The notes beneath the pieces were generated by a model. That model ran no database searches. It saw only the letters and a list, made by a program, of their open reading frames with translations, and was not told the origin of the DNA. The translations under genes and the position numbers were made by a program. 41,543 bases of DNA from a virus. This document shows positions 9,201 through 16,672 of the stretch, piece after piece. Location: positions 1-41,543 of IMG/VR virus record IMGVR_UViG_3300045927_000073. One strand, given 5' to 3'. Position 1 is the stretch's first letter. Each line of letters begins with the position of its first letter.

Positions 9201-10480
9201 GCACGCGCTTCTGCGTGCGCGTGCTTGGGGTCAACTCCTTCGGCGCAAAGCGCACGCTCTCGGAGACGCCCGCGACCTGCGACACGATCATCGGCGACAC
9301 GACGAAGCCCGCGCCGCCGCCATACCTCGATCTGGATTTGAAGCGCGACACGATAACGCTCAACTGGGACCATCCGGCCGCGCCGGACGTGGACTACTAC
9401 GAGGTCCGCTACTCGCCGTTGATCGAGGACGCGAGCTACGCGCAGTCGACCGTGCTCGCGCCGCAGATCGCCTATCCCACGCGCTCCATGGACGTGCCCA
9501 CGCGCCTCGGGACCTACTTCATCAAGTGCGTGGACACGAGCGGCAACCGCTCGGACGGCTTCGCCGCGGCGTTCACGCCCGGCGAGAACATCTGGCAGCT
9601 TAACGTCGTCGCGACATGGGACGACAAGCCCGAGGGCTGGCCGGGATCAAAGGGCAATTTCGAGGTCGCGGGCGGCAACCTGCGGACGATTGCGCTCTCG
9701 GAGGGCGTCTATCACAGCCGCGCCGAGTATTACTACGACCAACTCTACGACGGGGGCGCGATCTACCAGACGCGCTTTACCTCGAAGATCGTCGCGGGCG
9801 GCGTGAGCTTCAATTCCATCATGGCGCGCTGGGTGCCGCTTGCGTCCGCCGCGCCCATCGCGGGCTCGGTCGTGCTGGACACGGGGGACGGCTCGAACAT
9901 CGCCGAGCTGATCGACGTATGGCACGAAATCAGATGGGTGACGGTCGCGAACGTGATGGCCGACTGGACGCCGCTCGCGTCTGCTGTCCCGATCGGCTTC
10001 GGCGAGTCCGACTTCGGGCCGTGGCGGCGCTTCCAGGTCGGCGACTACATCGGCCAGGTGTTCCAGTTCCGCCTGATTGCCGAATACATCGGGCCGGATG
10101 CGGTCGCGGACGTGGGCGCGTCGATTGTCGGCGCGGTCGTCGAAATCGACATGACCGACCGCGTAGACGGCGTATACGACGTGGCCTGCCCGGTCGGCGG
10201 CATGCGCGTCATCTACGAGCCTGCATTCAAGGAACGGCCCGCGATCGCGATCACGAGCGACAGCGTGAGCGTAGGCGATGGTCACGTCATCACGAACTCA
10301 GATCGCAACGGCTTCGACATCGAGTTCCTGAACGGCGGCGCATCAGTCGCGCGCCAGTTCGACTGGCTAGCTAAGGGATACGGCGCGCAGAGCACGCGCA
10401 TCGTCGAGGGAATGATCCGCAGGCGCAGCGGCCCGCGGCGTCAGCCGGTCGCAAGAGTGCATACCAGGAGGGCAGCATGA
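6227..10480 (+). CDS. Central tail-tip / host specificity protein, lambda gpJ-like with N-terminal gpI-like part
   Basis: A 1417-residue protein at the distal end of the tail-tip genes. The first about 75 residues resemble the ubiquitin-like start of gpI-type proteins, followed by two hydrophobic segments (about 85-105 and 108-130; LALIASIAIAIVAPMAAG) that are typical of gpI. A Ser-rich linker and the characteristic gpJ entry segment (GQSNLLDPYGPVRRIFG) follow. The remainder is beta-rich with fibronectin-like modules around residues 930-1110, suggested by repeated Trp/Tyr strand patterns. The GTG start at 6227 overlaps the peptidase gene. The protein should form the hub that binds the receptor and opens the tail. 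The apparent I-J fusion in one ORF is a variation on the lambda order. Confidence 0.88.
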   Translation: MEVLTQRLDKRRSLGFAEEGLTCAELVEGFAPAGIDREYVLCAINGVPVPRHLWAHVTPKEHAQVIVAIVPGKGGGKKNPLALIASIAIAIVAPMAAGAILGASGGTVLAFGITAQAALGTAIGFVANMALGAIFKPSQPSISAASASTSSSSSSPTYSLQGQSNLLDPYGPVRRIFGTHRIYPVIAGRPYSEISGDDQYLTTLYDIGAGDYEVSDVRIGASHIGYFQNASYYVHRNTKTPGLLWYWGARHEDAYSLILNDGWSTVDTQPDTAYFVATFVFPTGLASINRDTGAQGQNIARFQIEWSPYGSGAWYPLQSAHYWHSSRNIMPATDSANVEVTGGELLRQEGSWGNPDDGGDGDLRAMRLTSTTTGYPPGAQVLELRSQSVPMPYGSTFIYNGTTYTILGNVTTSAQTHNISPPLQTEFVTQVTHYEGEGEWLQYDPPQTVLAYHTATNTYEIRDSRIQQLALSVTVRPIAGHVEGQRFSIRARQTQGAGDEQFTYGDMIFAGVSSISGTVPAINLRNEHTLLELRVKANDQVNGTLEDLSCFAQSYLWVRRAGAWSYELSRNPAWCLWEVLTGKMNKRPVSQAKLDLASFEAWANYCDSIHPSTGDARARFDHVVDYYTTLFALAQTVSAAGRATLAPGDGLFRVIIDEPKTTPVQVFTPHNSIGFKGTRTFIEAPHAFRAKFMNSASWKVEEFTVYNDGYSLGNSSVFEVIELPGVTREGQVWCDARYRMAQGIHRQESWTLEVDWENLICTRGDLVHVAHDVPKLGGLPARIKDVHYTGGGLADQWTLTEPVDFGGNPGGFGYTIRSVNGVIQQGQFGAQLDAYTVAPLVPIGNVQIGDLHVWGEMDHITYPFLVAAIAPQSDAAATLTLVPYAGAAIFGADQGAIPPYDPVVDDDLSLIAPPPIPRVTILQTLVYAARRPLLTISFDWRQYVAPIFVNYEIWLDWDLNTTGAPVLLGRSASPNFEWMHAIDVATMRHYVGTRFCVRVLGVNSFGAKRTLSETPATCDTIIGDTTKPAPPPYLDLDLKRDTITLNWDHPAAPDVDYYEVRYSPLIEDASYAQSTVLAPQIAYPTRSMDVPTRLGTYFIKCVDTSGNRSDGFAAAFTPGENIWQLNVVATWDDKPEGWPGSKGNFEVAGGNLRTIALSEGVYHSRAEYYYDQLYDGGAIYQTRFTSKIVAGGVSFNSIMARWVPLASAAPIAGSVVLDTGDGSNIAELIDVWHEIRWVTVANVMADWTPLASAVPIGFGESDFGPWRRFQVGDYIGQVFQFRLIAEYIGPDAVADVGASIVGAVVEIDMTDRVDGVYDVACPVGGMRVIYEPAFKERPAIAITSDSVSVGDGHVITNSDRNGFDIEFLNGGASVARQFDWLAKGYGAQSTRIVEGMIRRRSGPRRQPVARVHTRRAA

Positions 10481-11604
10481 GCCAGTTTAATTTCGGCACG
10501 ATAGATCCGAACGTAAAGACCGGCACCGAGCTCGCCGCCGATCTCAACCAGTGGCGCGACGCACTGCATACGACGCACGCGGGCGTTGCGCGCCCGGCAT
10601 ATGCGACGCCGGGCATGCTGTGGGTCGATCAGACGAGCGCAAGCGATTGGAAGCTCAAGATGGCGACATCTACCGGCGATGTTCTCATCGGCGGCGTTAA
10701 CCCAACGACGAATCAGAAAAGTCCGGCGCTCTTCGCCGACGGCAGCGTCACCGCGCCCGCCCTCGCGTTCGCGAGCGAGCCGGGGCTGGGGTGGTATCGC
10801 TCCGGGCCCGGCCTTATTGGCACGGCCTTTGCCGGAAAGCCTGCGGCGTTGCTTGCGGCAAGTGCGACCGAGACTAATCTGGCTCTATACCCTGGGGGCC
10901 CCGGCGTTGGAACGATTCAGTTGAACTCTGACATCGCCGCCAATCGCTCGGTATTGCAGATGTGGATAAACCAATCGGAAGCGCGGCTGAAATCGTATGC
11001 GCTTGGGTCCGGCACTATCCGGCCTATTACCTACGAAGCGCCTAGCCACAACTTTGAAGGCTCGACTTTTGTAACAAATGCAGGCGGGAGTCTTGGAATA
11101 GGCGTTAATGGCGGCGATTGGCGGTTGGTTAAGGAAGGCACATTCATCCGCCAATATTTCTTTAATAGTTCGCTCCACAAATTACAATCTGATCAGGCGA
11201 CGGGCATCTTCTCCATTGGCACTTCCGGGGGCGACTACGTGTTCAATAACGACGGCGATACTGCGGGGAAGAAAAACGCTGGCGGATGGGTGGCCAATTC
11301 CGACGGGCGCATCAAAGAGCGCATAGAGGATTACACGGCGGGGCTTGATGCCGTGCTGGCGCTTCGCCCTCGACGCTTCAGCTTCCGGCCCGAGACCGGG
11401 CGCGACAGCGAGAAACGCTACGTCGGTTTAGTCGCTCAGGAAGCCGAGAGCGCGATGCCTGATCTGGTGACGAGCGGCAAGGACAAGCTGGGCGATCTGG
11501 AGTTCGACGACATGCGAACGCTCGACATCACCAATATCACTTACGCGCTCGTTAATGCGGTGAAGGAGCTCGCTCAACGCATGCCCAAACCGGAGGTCAC
11601 ATGA
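10477..11604 (+). CDS. Tail fibre protein with C-terminal S74 intramolecular chaperone
   Basis: A 375-residue protein. The N-terminal half is Gly/Ala/Thr-rich beta sequence suited to a trimeric fibre or tip appendage. The last about 95 residues carry the peptidase S74 signature: the conserved Ser-Asp start SDGRIKERIEDY near residue 280, RPRRFSFRPETG, VGLVAQEAESAMPDLV, and a helical end. This domain trimerises the fibre and then cuts itself off before the Ser-Asp site. ATG is preceded by AGGAGGGCAGC. A lower-GC stretch in the middle (about 10,950-11,200) suggests recombination in the receptor-binding part. Confidence 0.88.
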   Translation: MSQFNFGTIDPNVKTGTELAADLNQWRDALHTTHAGVARPAYATPGMLWVDQTSASDWKLKMATSTGDVLIGGVNPTTNQKSPALFADGSVTAPALAFASEPGLGWYRSGPGLIGTAFAGKPAALLAASATETNLALYPGGPGVGTIQLNSDIAANRSVLQMWINQSEARLKSYALGSGTIRPITYEAPSHNFEGSTFVTNAGGSLGIGVNGGDWRLVKEGTFIRQYFFNSSLHKLQSDQATGIFSIGTSGGDYVFNNDGDTAGKKNAGGWVANSDGRIKERIEDYTAGLDAVLALRPRRFSFRPETGRDSEKRYVGLVAQEAESAMPDLVTSGKDKLGDLEFDDMRTLDITNITYALVNAVKELAQRMPKPEVT

Positions 11605-11771
11605 GCGACAAGCCGAACGGCTCGCTTAACGACCAGGACGTCGCCTACATGGTCCAGGTGCTGACGACGCGCCCGCTCGGGGAGGCGCTGGCGCTCTGGT
11701 TGAAGCTCACCGGCCAGCAAGTCGTTCCTGCGAATCCGCCGCAGTCCGCGCCGGCGCAGGGTCCAGGGTGA
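11601..11771 (+). CDS. Small hypothetical protein after tail fibre
   Basis: A 56-residue ORF coupled to the fibre gene by an ATGA overlap and to the next gene by a GTGA overlap. It has a helical middle (EALALWLKLTG) and a Pro/Gln/Ala-rich tail. I do not recognise it. Overlaps at both ends support translation. Location beyond the fibre is where many phages keep lysis or moron genes, but no lysis motif is visible. Confidence 0.6.
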   Translation: MSDKPNGSLNDQDVAYMVQVLTTRPLGEALALWLKLTGQQVVPANPPQSAPAQGPG

Positions 11772-11977
11772 AGAAGCAAGTGCCGCCGCTGTGGGCCGTG
11801 GCAGTCGTCGCGCTCGTAATCGCGTTCATCGTGATGGCGACGACGGGTGGGTGCAGCACGTTCAAGATCGAGGGAGATTGTCACTACGCGCGCACCGTCA
11901 CGACTTCCTACACCTGCGAGCCGGGGTCCAGCATGGAGCACAAGCGCCTTGCTCCTGCGGGAACTCCGGAGCCGTGA
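11768..11977 (+). CDS. Small membrane-anchored or lipoprotein-like protein (family copy 1)
   Basis: A 69-residue protein starting at GTG 11768 (GTGA overlap). A short basic start (KKQ) precedes a hydrophobic segment (residues 8-26) ending in ATTGGC, an imperfect lipobox. The mature part has two Cys and ends EHKRLAPAGTPEP. The pattern IEGDC...CEP...H(K/Q)R(I/L/V)A.P...EP recurs in the truncated gene at 16794-16934, and its end recurs at 22465-22623, so this is a small family spread over the genome. It may be a cell-envelope protein made late or in the lysogen. A role as an Rz1-like spanin subunit was considered, but no partner Rz gene is seen. Confidence 0.65.
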   Translation: MKKQVPPLWAVAVVALVIAFIVMATTGGCSTFKIEGDCHYARTVTTSYTCEPGSSMEHKRLAPAGTPEP

Positions 11978-12278
11978 CTGCGGTGTCGACGGGTCCTCTC
12001 AAGGCGGCGTCAACCCCTGGCGGCTTGCCACGGTGGCGAGCGCTGCAGCCGGATGGGCTGCCTAATATTCGTTCGCCGCTACGTTGTGCTTCAAGGGGTT
12101 ACCGGCCCCTAACTTGCGGTCGAATATTAGGCGGAACAGCATCGGTTTGTCATACAAATCATGACTGAACGTCTTTTTTTCTCAATTATCGCCGACAATG
12201 CGCAACGCCTAAAAACGACTGTAAGTCATTGATTTTAAGATGTGTGAAAGCCTGAATATTAGGCACGCCTAATATTGC
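11978..12278. other. Non-coding region after the late genes: probable attP region
   Basis: About 300 bases with no supported gene, immediately downstream of the integrase gene, where lambda-type phages keep attP. It contains the 10-mer GCCTAATATT in both orientations: 12060-12069 (+), 12123-12132 (-), 12255-12264 (-) and 12267-12276 (+). These look like integrase arm sites. Between the second and third lies an AT-richer stretch (12165-12250) with a T7 run, a candidate core region. The exact crossover sequence cannot be named without the bacterial attB. Confidence 0.6.
12255..12276. repeat. Inverted repeat of the 10-bp motif AATATTAGGC / GCCTAATATT
   Basis: Two perfect 10-bp arms separated by two bases (AC), ending two bases before the integrase stop codon. 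The loop is too short for an efficient terminator hairpin, so a protein-binding site for a dimer (integrase arm or directionality factor) is more likely. Two further single copies lie at 12060-12069 and 12123-12132. Confidence 0.75.
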
Positions 12279-13295
12279 TCACGCCGTACGCAGCATCTGC
12301 GGCCCCTGCACGATCTCCACTTCGCGCCCGCGCAGGTAAATCCTGGTGGTCCTCTCGTCGGTGTGGCCAAGCACTTTCTGCGCGCTCAGTCCTTGACGCT
12401 GCGCTTCCGTAGCGGCGAACGCGCGGCTGTCGCGCATCTGCACGTCCTTTACGTCGGTCTTGCGGACAGCATCGAGCCAATCGCTCAAGATCGTTTTGTA
12501 GGCTGGCCTGCGAGCGCCGAGCGCCCTGAACAGGTAGCGCGGCCGATGCTTGATCGCGATGCTGGGTACGTTGCCGTGCAACGCGCGGCAGCGCGCGACC
12601 CACTCCCGGAGCTGCGGGTTCCACGCGATGATGATCTCCTTCTTCGTCTTCTTCTGGCGAAAGTAGATGCCAGGGCCGTCGTCCAGGATGTTCCGCTCGT
12701 CAATCCCGATCACGTCATCCACGCGCTGGTCGGTCAGGAACATCCCATCCATGATTCCCTTCAGGCGGGCGTTGGCGGCGTCGTAGATGGTGTCCCACTC
12801 GTCCTGCTTGATAAGCCGAGTCCGACGCCCCTTGGGATAGAAGGAGAGCCCGAGGAACGGGTTCCACGATACCACCTTGTCGTCGCGGAACACGGAGAAG
12901 ACCACGCGCCCGAACGAGATCACGCGATTAGCCATGCCTGGCGTGTCGGCCAGCAGCGCCTTCACGTCCGCCGCATCCTCGGGCCTCACGTAGCGCGGAT
13001 GCGGCTTGGCGCGGAGCATGTCCTTCAGGATCTCGGCGCACTCGCCATACTGGCGCTTCGTGTTCTCGGCCAGTGGCTTTACCTTACGCGAGGTGATCCT
13101 TGCCAAAGCCGCGTCGATCAGCTCGCCCAATTCGCCCGATGACCGGCGCAAGCTCTGCGCGTATTCCGCGTGGGCATCCGCCTGCGTCCCCACCCTGCGC
13201 CACTTGTTGCCCTTGACGTGATACACCGCGCCGTGACTCTCGACGTAGCACGGGGGCAGTGTAGAAGGATTCTTCCTGGGTCTGCCTCGGGGCAT
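12279..13295 (-). CDS. int: Tyrosine-type site-specific integrase
   Basis: A 338-residue tyrosine recombinase that should integrate the phage at attB and, with a directionality factor, excise it. The N-terminus is basic (MPRGRPRKNP), followed by an arm/core-binding helical region. Catalytic landmarks: the first Arg in LTDQRVDDVIGI (about residue 195), Lys in the beta-hairpin QKKTKKEIII, the Arg box DSRAFAATEAQ where the usual His is replaced by Asp, LGHTDERTT, and the nucleophile Tyr in RIYLRG near residue 322. The gene is last in the leftward early operon and lies next to the probable attP. The start overlaps the upstream ORF in another frame. Confidence 0.93.
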   Translation of the reverse strand: MPRGRPRKNPSTLPPCYVESHGAVYHVKGNKWRRVGTQADAHAEYAQSLRRSSGELGELIDAALARITSRKVKPLAENTKRQYGECAEILKDMLRAKPHPRYVRPEDAADVKALLADTPGMANRVISFGRVVFSVFRDDKVVSWNPFLGLSFYPKGRRTRLIKQDEWDTIYDAANARLKGIMDGMFLTDQRVDDVIGIDERNILDDGPGIYFRQKKTKKEIIIAWNPQLREWVARCRALHGNVPSIAIKHRPRYLFRALGARRPAYKTILSDWLDAVRKTDVKDVQMRDSRAFAATEAQRQGLSAQKVLGHTDERTTRIYLRGREVEIVQGPQMLRTA

Positions 13296-13455
13296 GGGCC
13301 TGCTCCCTGTAAACGATCAGCGTCCGATCGCGACGGCGACGGAATGCTACACCAAGCGCCTGCAACTCCTTCGCCTGGGAGTCGTACCGCTTCTGTGCGC
13401 GCTGCGACTTGCCGGTGAGCTCGGCCAGTTCGGCGGGGGAAAGCGTGAGCGTCAT
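13084..13455 (-). CDS. DUF4224-like small protein overlapping the integrase start
   Basis: ATG at 13455 is preceded by AAAGGACGGCGG. The first about 55 residues (LSPAELAELTGKSQRAQKRY..ELQALGVAFRRRRDRTLIVYRE) fit the DUF4224 pattern, a short winged-helix-like protein often placed just before a phage integrase; it may act as an excisionase or regulator. The frame then stays open for another 68 codons, running 212 bases into the integrase gene in a different frame. That distal part looks like an antisense-free shadow and may not be functional. Family assignment is moderately sure, the length is not. Confidence 0.65.
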   Translation of the reverse strand: MTLTLSPAELAELTGKSQRAQKRYDSQAKELQALGVAFRRRRDRTLIVYREQAHAPRQTQEESFYTAPVLRRESRRGVSRQGQQVAQGGDAGGCPRGIRAELAPVIGRIGRADRRGFGKDHLA

Positions 13456-13499
13456 CCGCCGTCCTTTGTTCTCGGCGGGGTCGGGTTGGAGGCCAGGTA

Positions 13500-13769
13500 T
13501 CAACCCGCGTCCTCCGTCGCGTCCTGCGGCGCAGGCGCAGCCTCCACAGGGCCTTCCCGAAGCTCGGTTACCCACCAGCCATCGCCCCGCTTGTCGAGCT
13601 TCAGGACCATGCCAAGCGCCCGCATCTCCTCCACGGTCAGGCAGCGCCGCGCCGAGTAGGGCCCGACCCGGTGCCATTCAAAAGCCTTGTCCGAGTTGAA
13701 ATACTCGCCGCAACCGGCGCACTGGCAGTGGGCGTCCCCGAGCTTGCGGATGTTGCGGGGCGGCTTCAT
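13500..13769 (-). CDS. Small phage zinc-finger protein
   Basis: An 89-residue protein with a zinc-finger pattern C-x-C-x2-C-G-E-x-F-N-S-D-K-A-F-x2-H-R-x-G...R-R-C (residues about 15-45), a signature I associate with small phage zinc-binding proteins of unknown role, then a beta-type segment (GMVLKLDKRGDGWWVTEL). Start at 13769 is chosen because ATG overlaps the previous stop (TGATG); the longer upstream frame is a shadow. It belongs to the leftward recombination operon. The end is Pro/Ala-rich. Confidence 0.72.
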   Translation of the reverse strand: MKPPRNIRKLGDAHCQCAGCGEYFNSDKAFEWHRVGPYSARRCLTVEEMRALGMVLKLDKRGDGWWVTELREGPVEAAPAPQDATEDAG

Positions 13770-14224
13770 CAGCGCAGGAACAGGCACTCGAAGTCCGGGT
13801 TCTGGTAAAGCCGGCTTCCGGTGGATGCGAGGATCTGCCCGTCGCTCCGGCGCCGTCCAATCGACCAGATCCACGCCTCGGCGTGCAGGTCGCAGTAGTC
13901 CTTGCCAACCTCGAAACGCTCGAGGATGTAATAGCCGTCGGGGTCACGCGCGCACTGGCTCAGGTCCACGCAGTCCCCGCGCTCGTACTTCTCCCACATG
14001 CGCCGGTTGCTCCCGGCCCGCGGGCGGCGCCTGCGGGGCTTCTCCGTCACGAGCTCGCGCTCAAGCCCGCGCGCGTACTCGGCCCAGGCGCTCATGAGGT
14101 TGCGCACTTCCAGGGCGAGCGCGAGCTTAGTGCGCATGTCCAGGTCGGACGGAATCCGGAAGCTCGGCACCTTGTCGACGAAGGCGTCGGTGCGCGGGGT
14201 ATCGGTCAGAACTTCGGTCTGCAT
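13769..14224 (-). CDS. Hypothetical protein in the recombination operon
   Basis: A 151-residue protein that starts three bases after the putative annealing-protein stop. The N-terminal half (PRTDAFVD...LALALEVRNLMSAWAEYARGLEREL) is helical and resembles a widespread phage opening with a PRTDAF motif followed by an ARxLEREL helix. A basic stretch RRRRPR follows, then a Trp/Tyr/Cys-rich C-terminal domain. No function is recognised. Operon position suggests an accessory role in recombination or replication. Confidence 0.68.
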   Translation of the reverse strand: MQTEVLTDTPRTDAFVDKVPSFRIPSDLDMRTKLALALEVRNLMSAWAEYARGLERELVTEKPRRRRPRAGSNRRMWEKYERGDCVDLSQCARDPDGYYILERFEVGKDYCDLHAEAWIWSIGRRRSDGQILASTGSRLYQNPDFECLFLR

Positions 14225-14227
14225 GCC

Positions 14228-15253
14228 CTACTCTCCCTCGGCCTGGGCGGCGGGTCCGGACGGCTCCCCGGGTTGCTGTTCCGGCGCGGCGCGCTTCGGC
14301 TCGCGCGCCTGCGCCCGCTCCTTCGCGCCCACGTTGCCGCGCTGCGGCTTCGCCGGGCGCTCGCCTTCCTCGCGCTCGCGGTTCTCCATGGCGCTCTTCC
14401 AGGTCGCCTCCCCGTCGCGCAGCGCCCCGTAGAGGCCGCGCAGCTCCACCAGCTCGGCCGGCGTGCAGGCATCGAGCGCGTGTCCGAGGTAGTCCTGGAG
14501 ATCGGTGGCGCGCACGTTGAGCGCCGCGAAGGCGTCGGCGAGCTTCTTCCGCTCCGCGTCCGGGTCCTCCGCCGCCTTGTTCAAGCGGATCTCCCGGATG
14601 ATCTCCTCGGCCTCGTCCTGCAGGTCCCCGGGGATGATGCGAAGCCCCGCGGTTCGCAGCGCCTTGGAGATGAGCGCCTGGCGCTTGTTCAGGAGATCGT
14701 CGTCGGTCGCGGGCACCGTGTAGACGGGCCGGCCGGCGCTATTCATGCGCACCGACAGGTAGCTACCGTCGTCCAGCGGCCTCGAGCGCTCGACCGTGCG
14801 GCTCACCGTGACGTCCATCGGCCAGGTCATGTTGGTCTCGAGGTCGGTCACGCTCACGCGGTGGATCTCGCGCAGGTCGTCGGAGTAGACCATCACCGAT
14901 TCGGCGAGCACGTTCGTCATGCAGCGCAGCGCCACCTCCACGAAGCGGATGCCGAGGCCTTCGACGCCCTTGCCGATCGGCTTGCGGTAGAGGGCGGAGG
15001 TGTTGTGCGCGAAGCTCGGGCGCCGGCACTCCTTCAGGAGGTCCTGGCGCACCTGGTCCCAGTTGCGGGGACGGCGCAGCGCCATCACGTAGCGCGATTC
15101 GACCATCGCTCTTGCCTGCGCCGCCACGGCGGAGGCGGCCGTCTCGTTTCGGGCCTCGATGGCCTCGATCGCGCCGAACTCCTTGCGCTGCGGCAGCGCC
15201 GCCTTGAGGTTGTCCACGCCGCCGCCTGGGCGATCGTTCATCACTGCGCTCAT
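14228..15253 (-). CDS. Putative single-strand annealing recombination protein
   Basis: A 341-residue protein starting at ATG 15253, overlapping the exonuclease stop (ATGA) and preceded by AAAGGAGACAGCAGC. The longer upstream frame is a shadow. The N-terminal third has RYVMALRRPRN followed by a conserved-looking alpha/beta core, and the C-terminal third the motif DYLGHALDACTPAELVELRGLYGALRDGE, which resembles the end of several phage annealing proteins. Pairing with a YqaJ exonuclease, as in lambda red and RecE/RecT systems, is the main argument. It should anneal complementary single strands made by the exonuclease. The last about 45 residues are charged and low in complexity. Confidence 0.68.
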   Translation of the reverse strand: MSAVMNDRPGGGVDNLKAALPQRKEFGAIEAIEARNETAASAVAAQARAMVESRYVMALRRPRNWDQVRQDLLKECRRPSFAHNTSALYRKPIGKGVEGLGIRFVEVALRCMTNVLAESVMVYSDDLREIHRVSVTDLETNMTWPMDVTVSRTVERSRPLDDGSYLSVRMNSAGRPVYTVPATDDDLLNKRQALISKALRTAGLRIIPGDLQDEAEEIIREIRLNKAAEDPDAERKKLADAFAALNVRATDLQDYLGHALDACTPAELVELRGLYGALRDGEATWKSAMENREREEGERPAKPQRGNVGAKERAQAREPKRAAPEQQPGEPSGPAAQAEGE

Positions 15254-16140
15254 GCTGCTGTCTCCTTTGCGAGAAAGACCCGGAACGGGTTGGATGCCTT
15301 CACCGTGTATGCGGCGCGACCCTTGTTCATGCGCCAGGTCGCGAGCGTCTCGCCGCGGTGGCGGAGCTCCGACGCATCGCGCATGAACGCCTGGATCTCG
15401 GCGGCGAGCCACGCGTCGCGATCCTTGAGCCGCCGCGCGTCGAGCCGGCAGAGCATCAGCTCGTCGTGCAGCGCCGCGATGCGCTCGTCGGCCTCGACGA
15501 TCGCGCCGCTGTCCCTGCGGTAGATGAGCCGCGCGTCGATCGGCTTTTCCGGCTCCGGGAGCGTGCGCTCCTCGACGTGGCGCCAGACCTTGCCGCAGCG
15601 CTCGACGATGTAGGCCTCGAGCTCCCGGTCGGCCGGGATCACGTAGACCTCGATCGGCACCGCCCGCCCGGTCGCGAGCGCGACGAGGGAGGCCTCGTTC
15701 ACGAAGCACACCGGCACCTTCGCGAGCGGGAGCCGCGCGACGGCCAGTTGCTGCTGAACCTGCCAGAGCACGCGGTCCGGGACCTCGTCGGTGCCGGGCT
15801 CGCCCCAGTCGCGGCGGTTGTACCAGCCGACCGACTTCGCCTCCACCACCTGGTTCTCGGCGAGCGCGTCCAGGTGCGCGCCCAGCCAGGCGTGCTCGGC
15901 GTGGCGCATCGTGTCCGGCGAGCGCGTGAGCGCGACCGACTCGCGCGCCTCGAACGCATCCAGGATCTTCGCCTCCACGATGTTGCCGAGCTGCACCTCC
16001 GGCACGTCGTCGAGGTTCGCGGGCTCGACCTCGCCCAGCTTCTCGAGCGCGACGCGCACGCCGTCGCCCGACATGATCCGGGGGACGTCGCTGCTGCCGA
16101 TCATCGTCCTCCTGCGCTCCCGCTGTTCGTTCGAAATCAT
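15250..16140 (-). CDS. YqaJ-like viral recombinase / lambda Exo-type exonuclease
   Basis: A 296-residue PD-(D/E)XK nuclease. Motifs: IGSSDVPRIMSG near residue 14 (the IGGSD-type N-terminal motif of YqaJ proteins), LGAHLDAL near 87 carrying the active-site Asp, EAKSVG near 99 giving the E-x-K pair, and the downstream QVQQQLAV helix near 130. It should degrade one strand of linear DNA 5' to 3', supplying ssDNA to the annealing protein encoded next. ATG is preceded by AAGGAGTGAGCCG. The stop overlaps the next start by four bases. Confidence 0.9.
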   Translation of the reverse strand: MISNEQRERRRTMIGSSDVPRIMSGDGVRVALEKLGEVEPANLDDVPEVQLGNIVEAKILDAFEARESVALTRSPDTMRHAEHAWLGAHLDALAENQVVEAKSVGWYNRRDWGEPGTDEVPDRVLWQVQQQLAVARLPLAKVPVCFVNEASLVALATGRAVPIEVYVIPADRELEAYIVERCGKVWRHVEERTLPEPEKPIDARLIYRRDSGAIVEADERIAALHDELMLCRLDARRLKDRDAWLAAEIQAFMRDASELRHRGETLATWRMNKGRAAYTVKASNPFRVFLAKETAA

Positions 16141-16144
16141 CGGC

Positions 16145-16279
16145 TCACTCCTTCTCCATGTTCGCGCTCACGTAGCCCTTGAGCGACAGGCGCTCCTCCT
16201 CGGCCATGTCGATGCCGCCGGCAACGCCGAAGGCGAGGAGGACGAGGAGCAGCACCGCGGCGAGCTCGAGGCGGCTCAC
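16145..16279 (-). CDS. Small membrane protein in the early left operon
   Basis: A 44-residue ORF starting GTG at 16279, overlapping the upstream stop (GTGA) and ending five bases before the exonuclease start. It has one hydrophobic segment (LELAAVLLLVLLAFGVAGG, residues 3-22) followed by a charged tail (EEERLSLKGY). A single-pass membrane peptide is likely; function unknown. The tight overlap supports its translation. Confidence 0.6.
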   Translation of the reverse strand: MSRLELAAVLLLVLLAFGVAGGIDMAEEERLSLKGYVSANMEKE

Positions 16280-16536
16280 GGCCTCTGCGCCGCCCGCTCC
16301 GTCAGCACGTCGATCCGGAAGCCGCCGTGCGCGCTCTCGCAGGCGTAGTCGCTCTTCGCCCCCTCGGCAACGGCGGCCGAGCTGTAGAGCGTCGCGAGCT
16401 CGAGCCGCGCGACGGTCCCGTCCAAGCCGAGATAGCGGCGCCGGCCCGTGGGACCGATGATGCGCACGACGTAGAGCGGGATCGGCCGGCGGTCAGGCCG
16501 AAGTAGTTCGGTGCTGCGGGGATGTGGCTGGTCCAT
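16276..16536 (-). CDS. Hypothetical protein, first gene of the early left operon
   Basis: An 86-residue protein with the best ribosome binding site of the operon (AGGAGGGCAGC before ATG 16536). It is the first gene after the operator-controlled promoter at 16563-16605. Pro/Arg-rich start, then a short beta/alpha core (YVVRIIGPTGRRRYLGLDG). No family recognised; its position corresponds to lambda N, but no Arg-rich N-like peptide or nut site could be identified with confidence. Confidence 0.62.
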   Translation of the reverse strand: MDQPHPRSTELLRPDRRPIPLYVVRIIGPTGRRRYLGLDGTVARLELATLYSSAAVAEGAKSDYACESAHGGFRIDVLTERAAQRP

Positions 16537-16562
16537 GCTGCCCTCCTGGTTGATGGGAGGGC

Positions 16563-16605
16563 ATACTAAGGCAATGCCTAACTATATGTCAATAGGCAAT
16601 GCCTA
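16563..16605 (-). promoter_or_regulatory. PL-like promoter with two repressor operators
   Basis: Reading leftward: -35 TTGACA at 16592-16587, 18-base spacer, -10 TAGTAT at 16568-16563. Operators: TAAGGCAATGCCTAA (16567-16581) covers the spacer and part of the -10, TAGGCAATGCCTA (16593-16605) lies directly upstream of the -35; centres are 25 bases apart. The same operator and same spacing occur at the rightward promoter near 23.9 kb, so one repressor should shut both. Confidence 0.85.
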
Positions 16606-16672
16606 AGTAACGCACAAAAGCGAATTCACGAGGCTGTCAGCCTATGAGGTAGTGTCCTCTGGGGCTCGACAA

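Noticed and set aside
11768-11977. Rz1-like spanin
   Set aside because: Hydrophobic start and Cys are present, but it is not Pro-rich, is not embedded in an Rz gene, and related copies lie in moron regions.
12060-12276. GCCTAATATT motifs considered as further repressor operators
   Set aside because: The central part differs from the TTAGGCAWTGCCTAA operator and there is no promoter pair; placement by the integrase favours arm sites.
13883-15523. 546-codon plus-strand frame
   Set aside because: Antisense to the annealing-protein and upstream operon genes, Leu/Arg/His-rich composition typical of a shadow in GC-rich DNA; the minus-strand genes are tightly coupled with ribosome binding sites.
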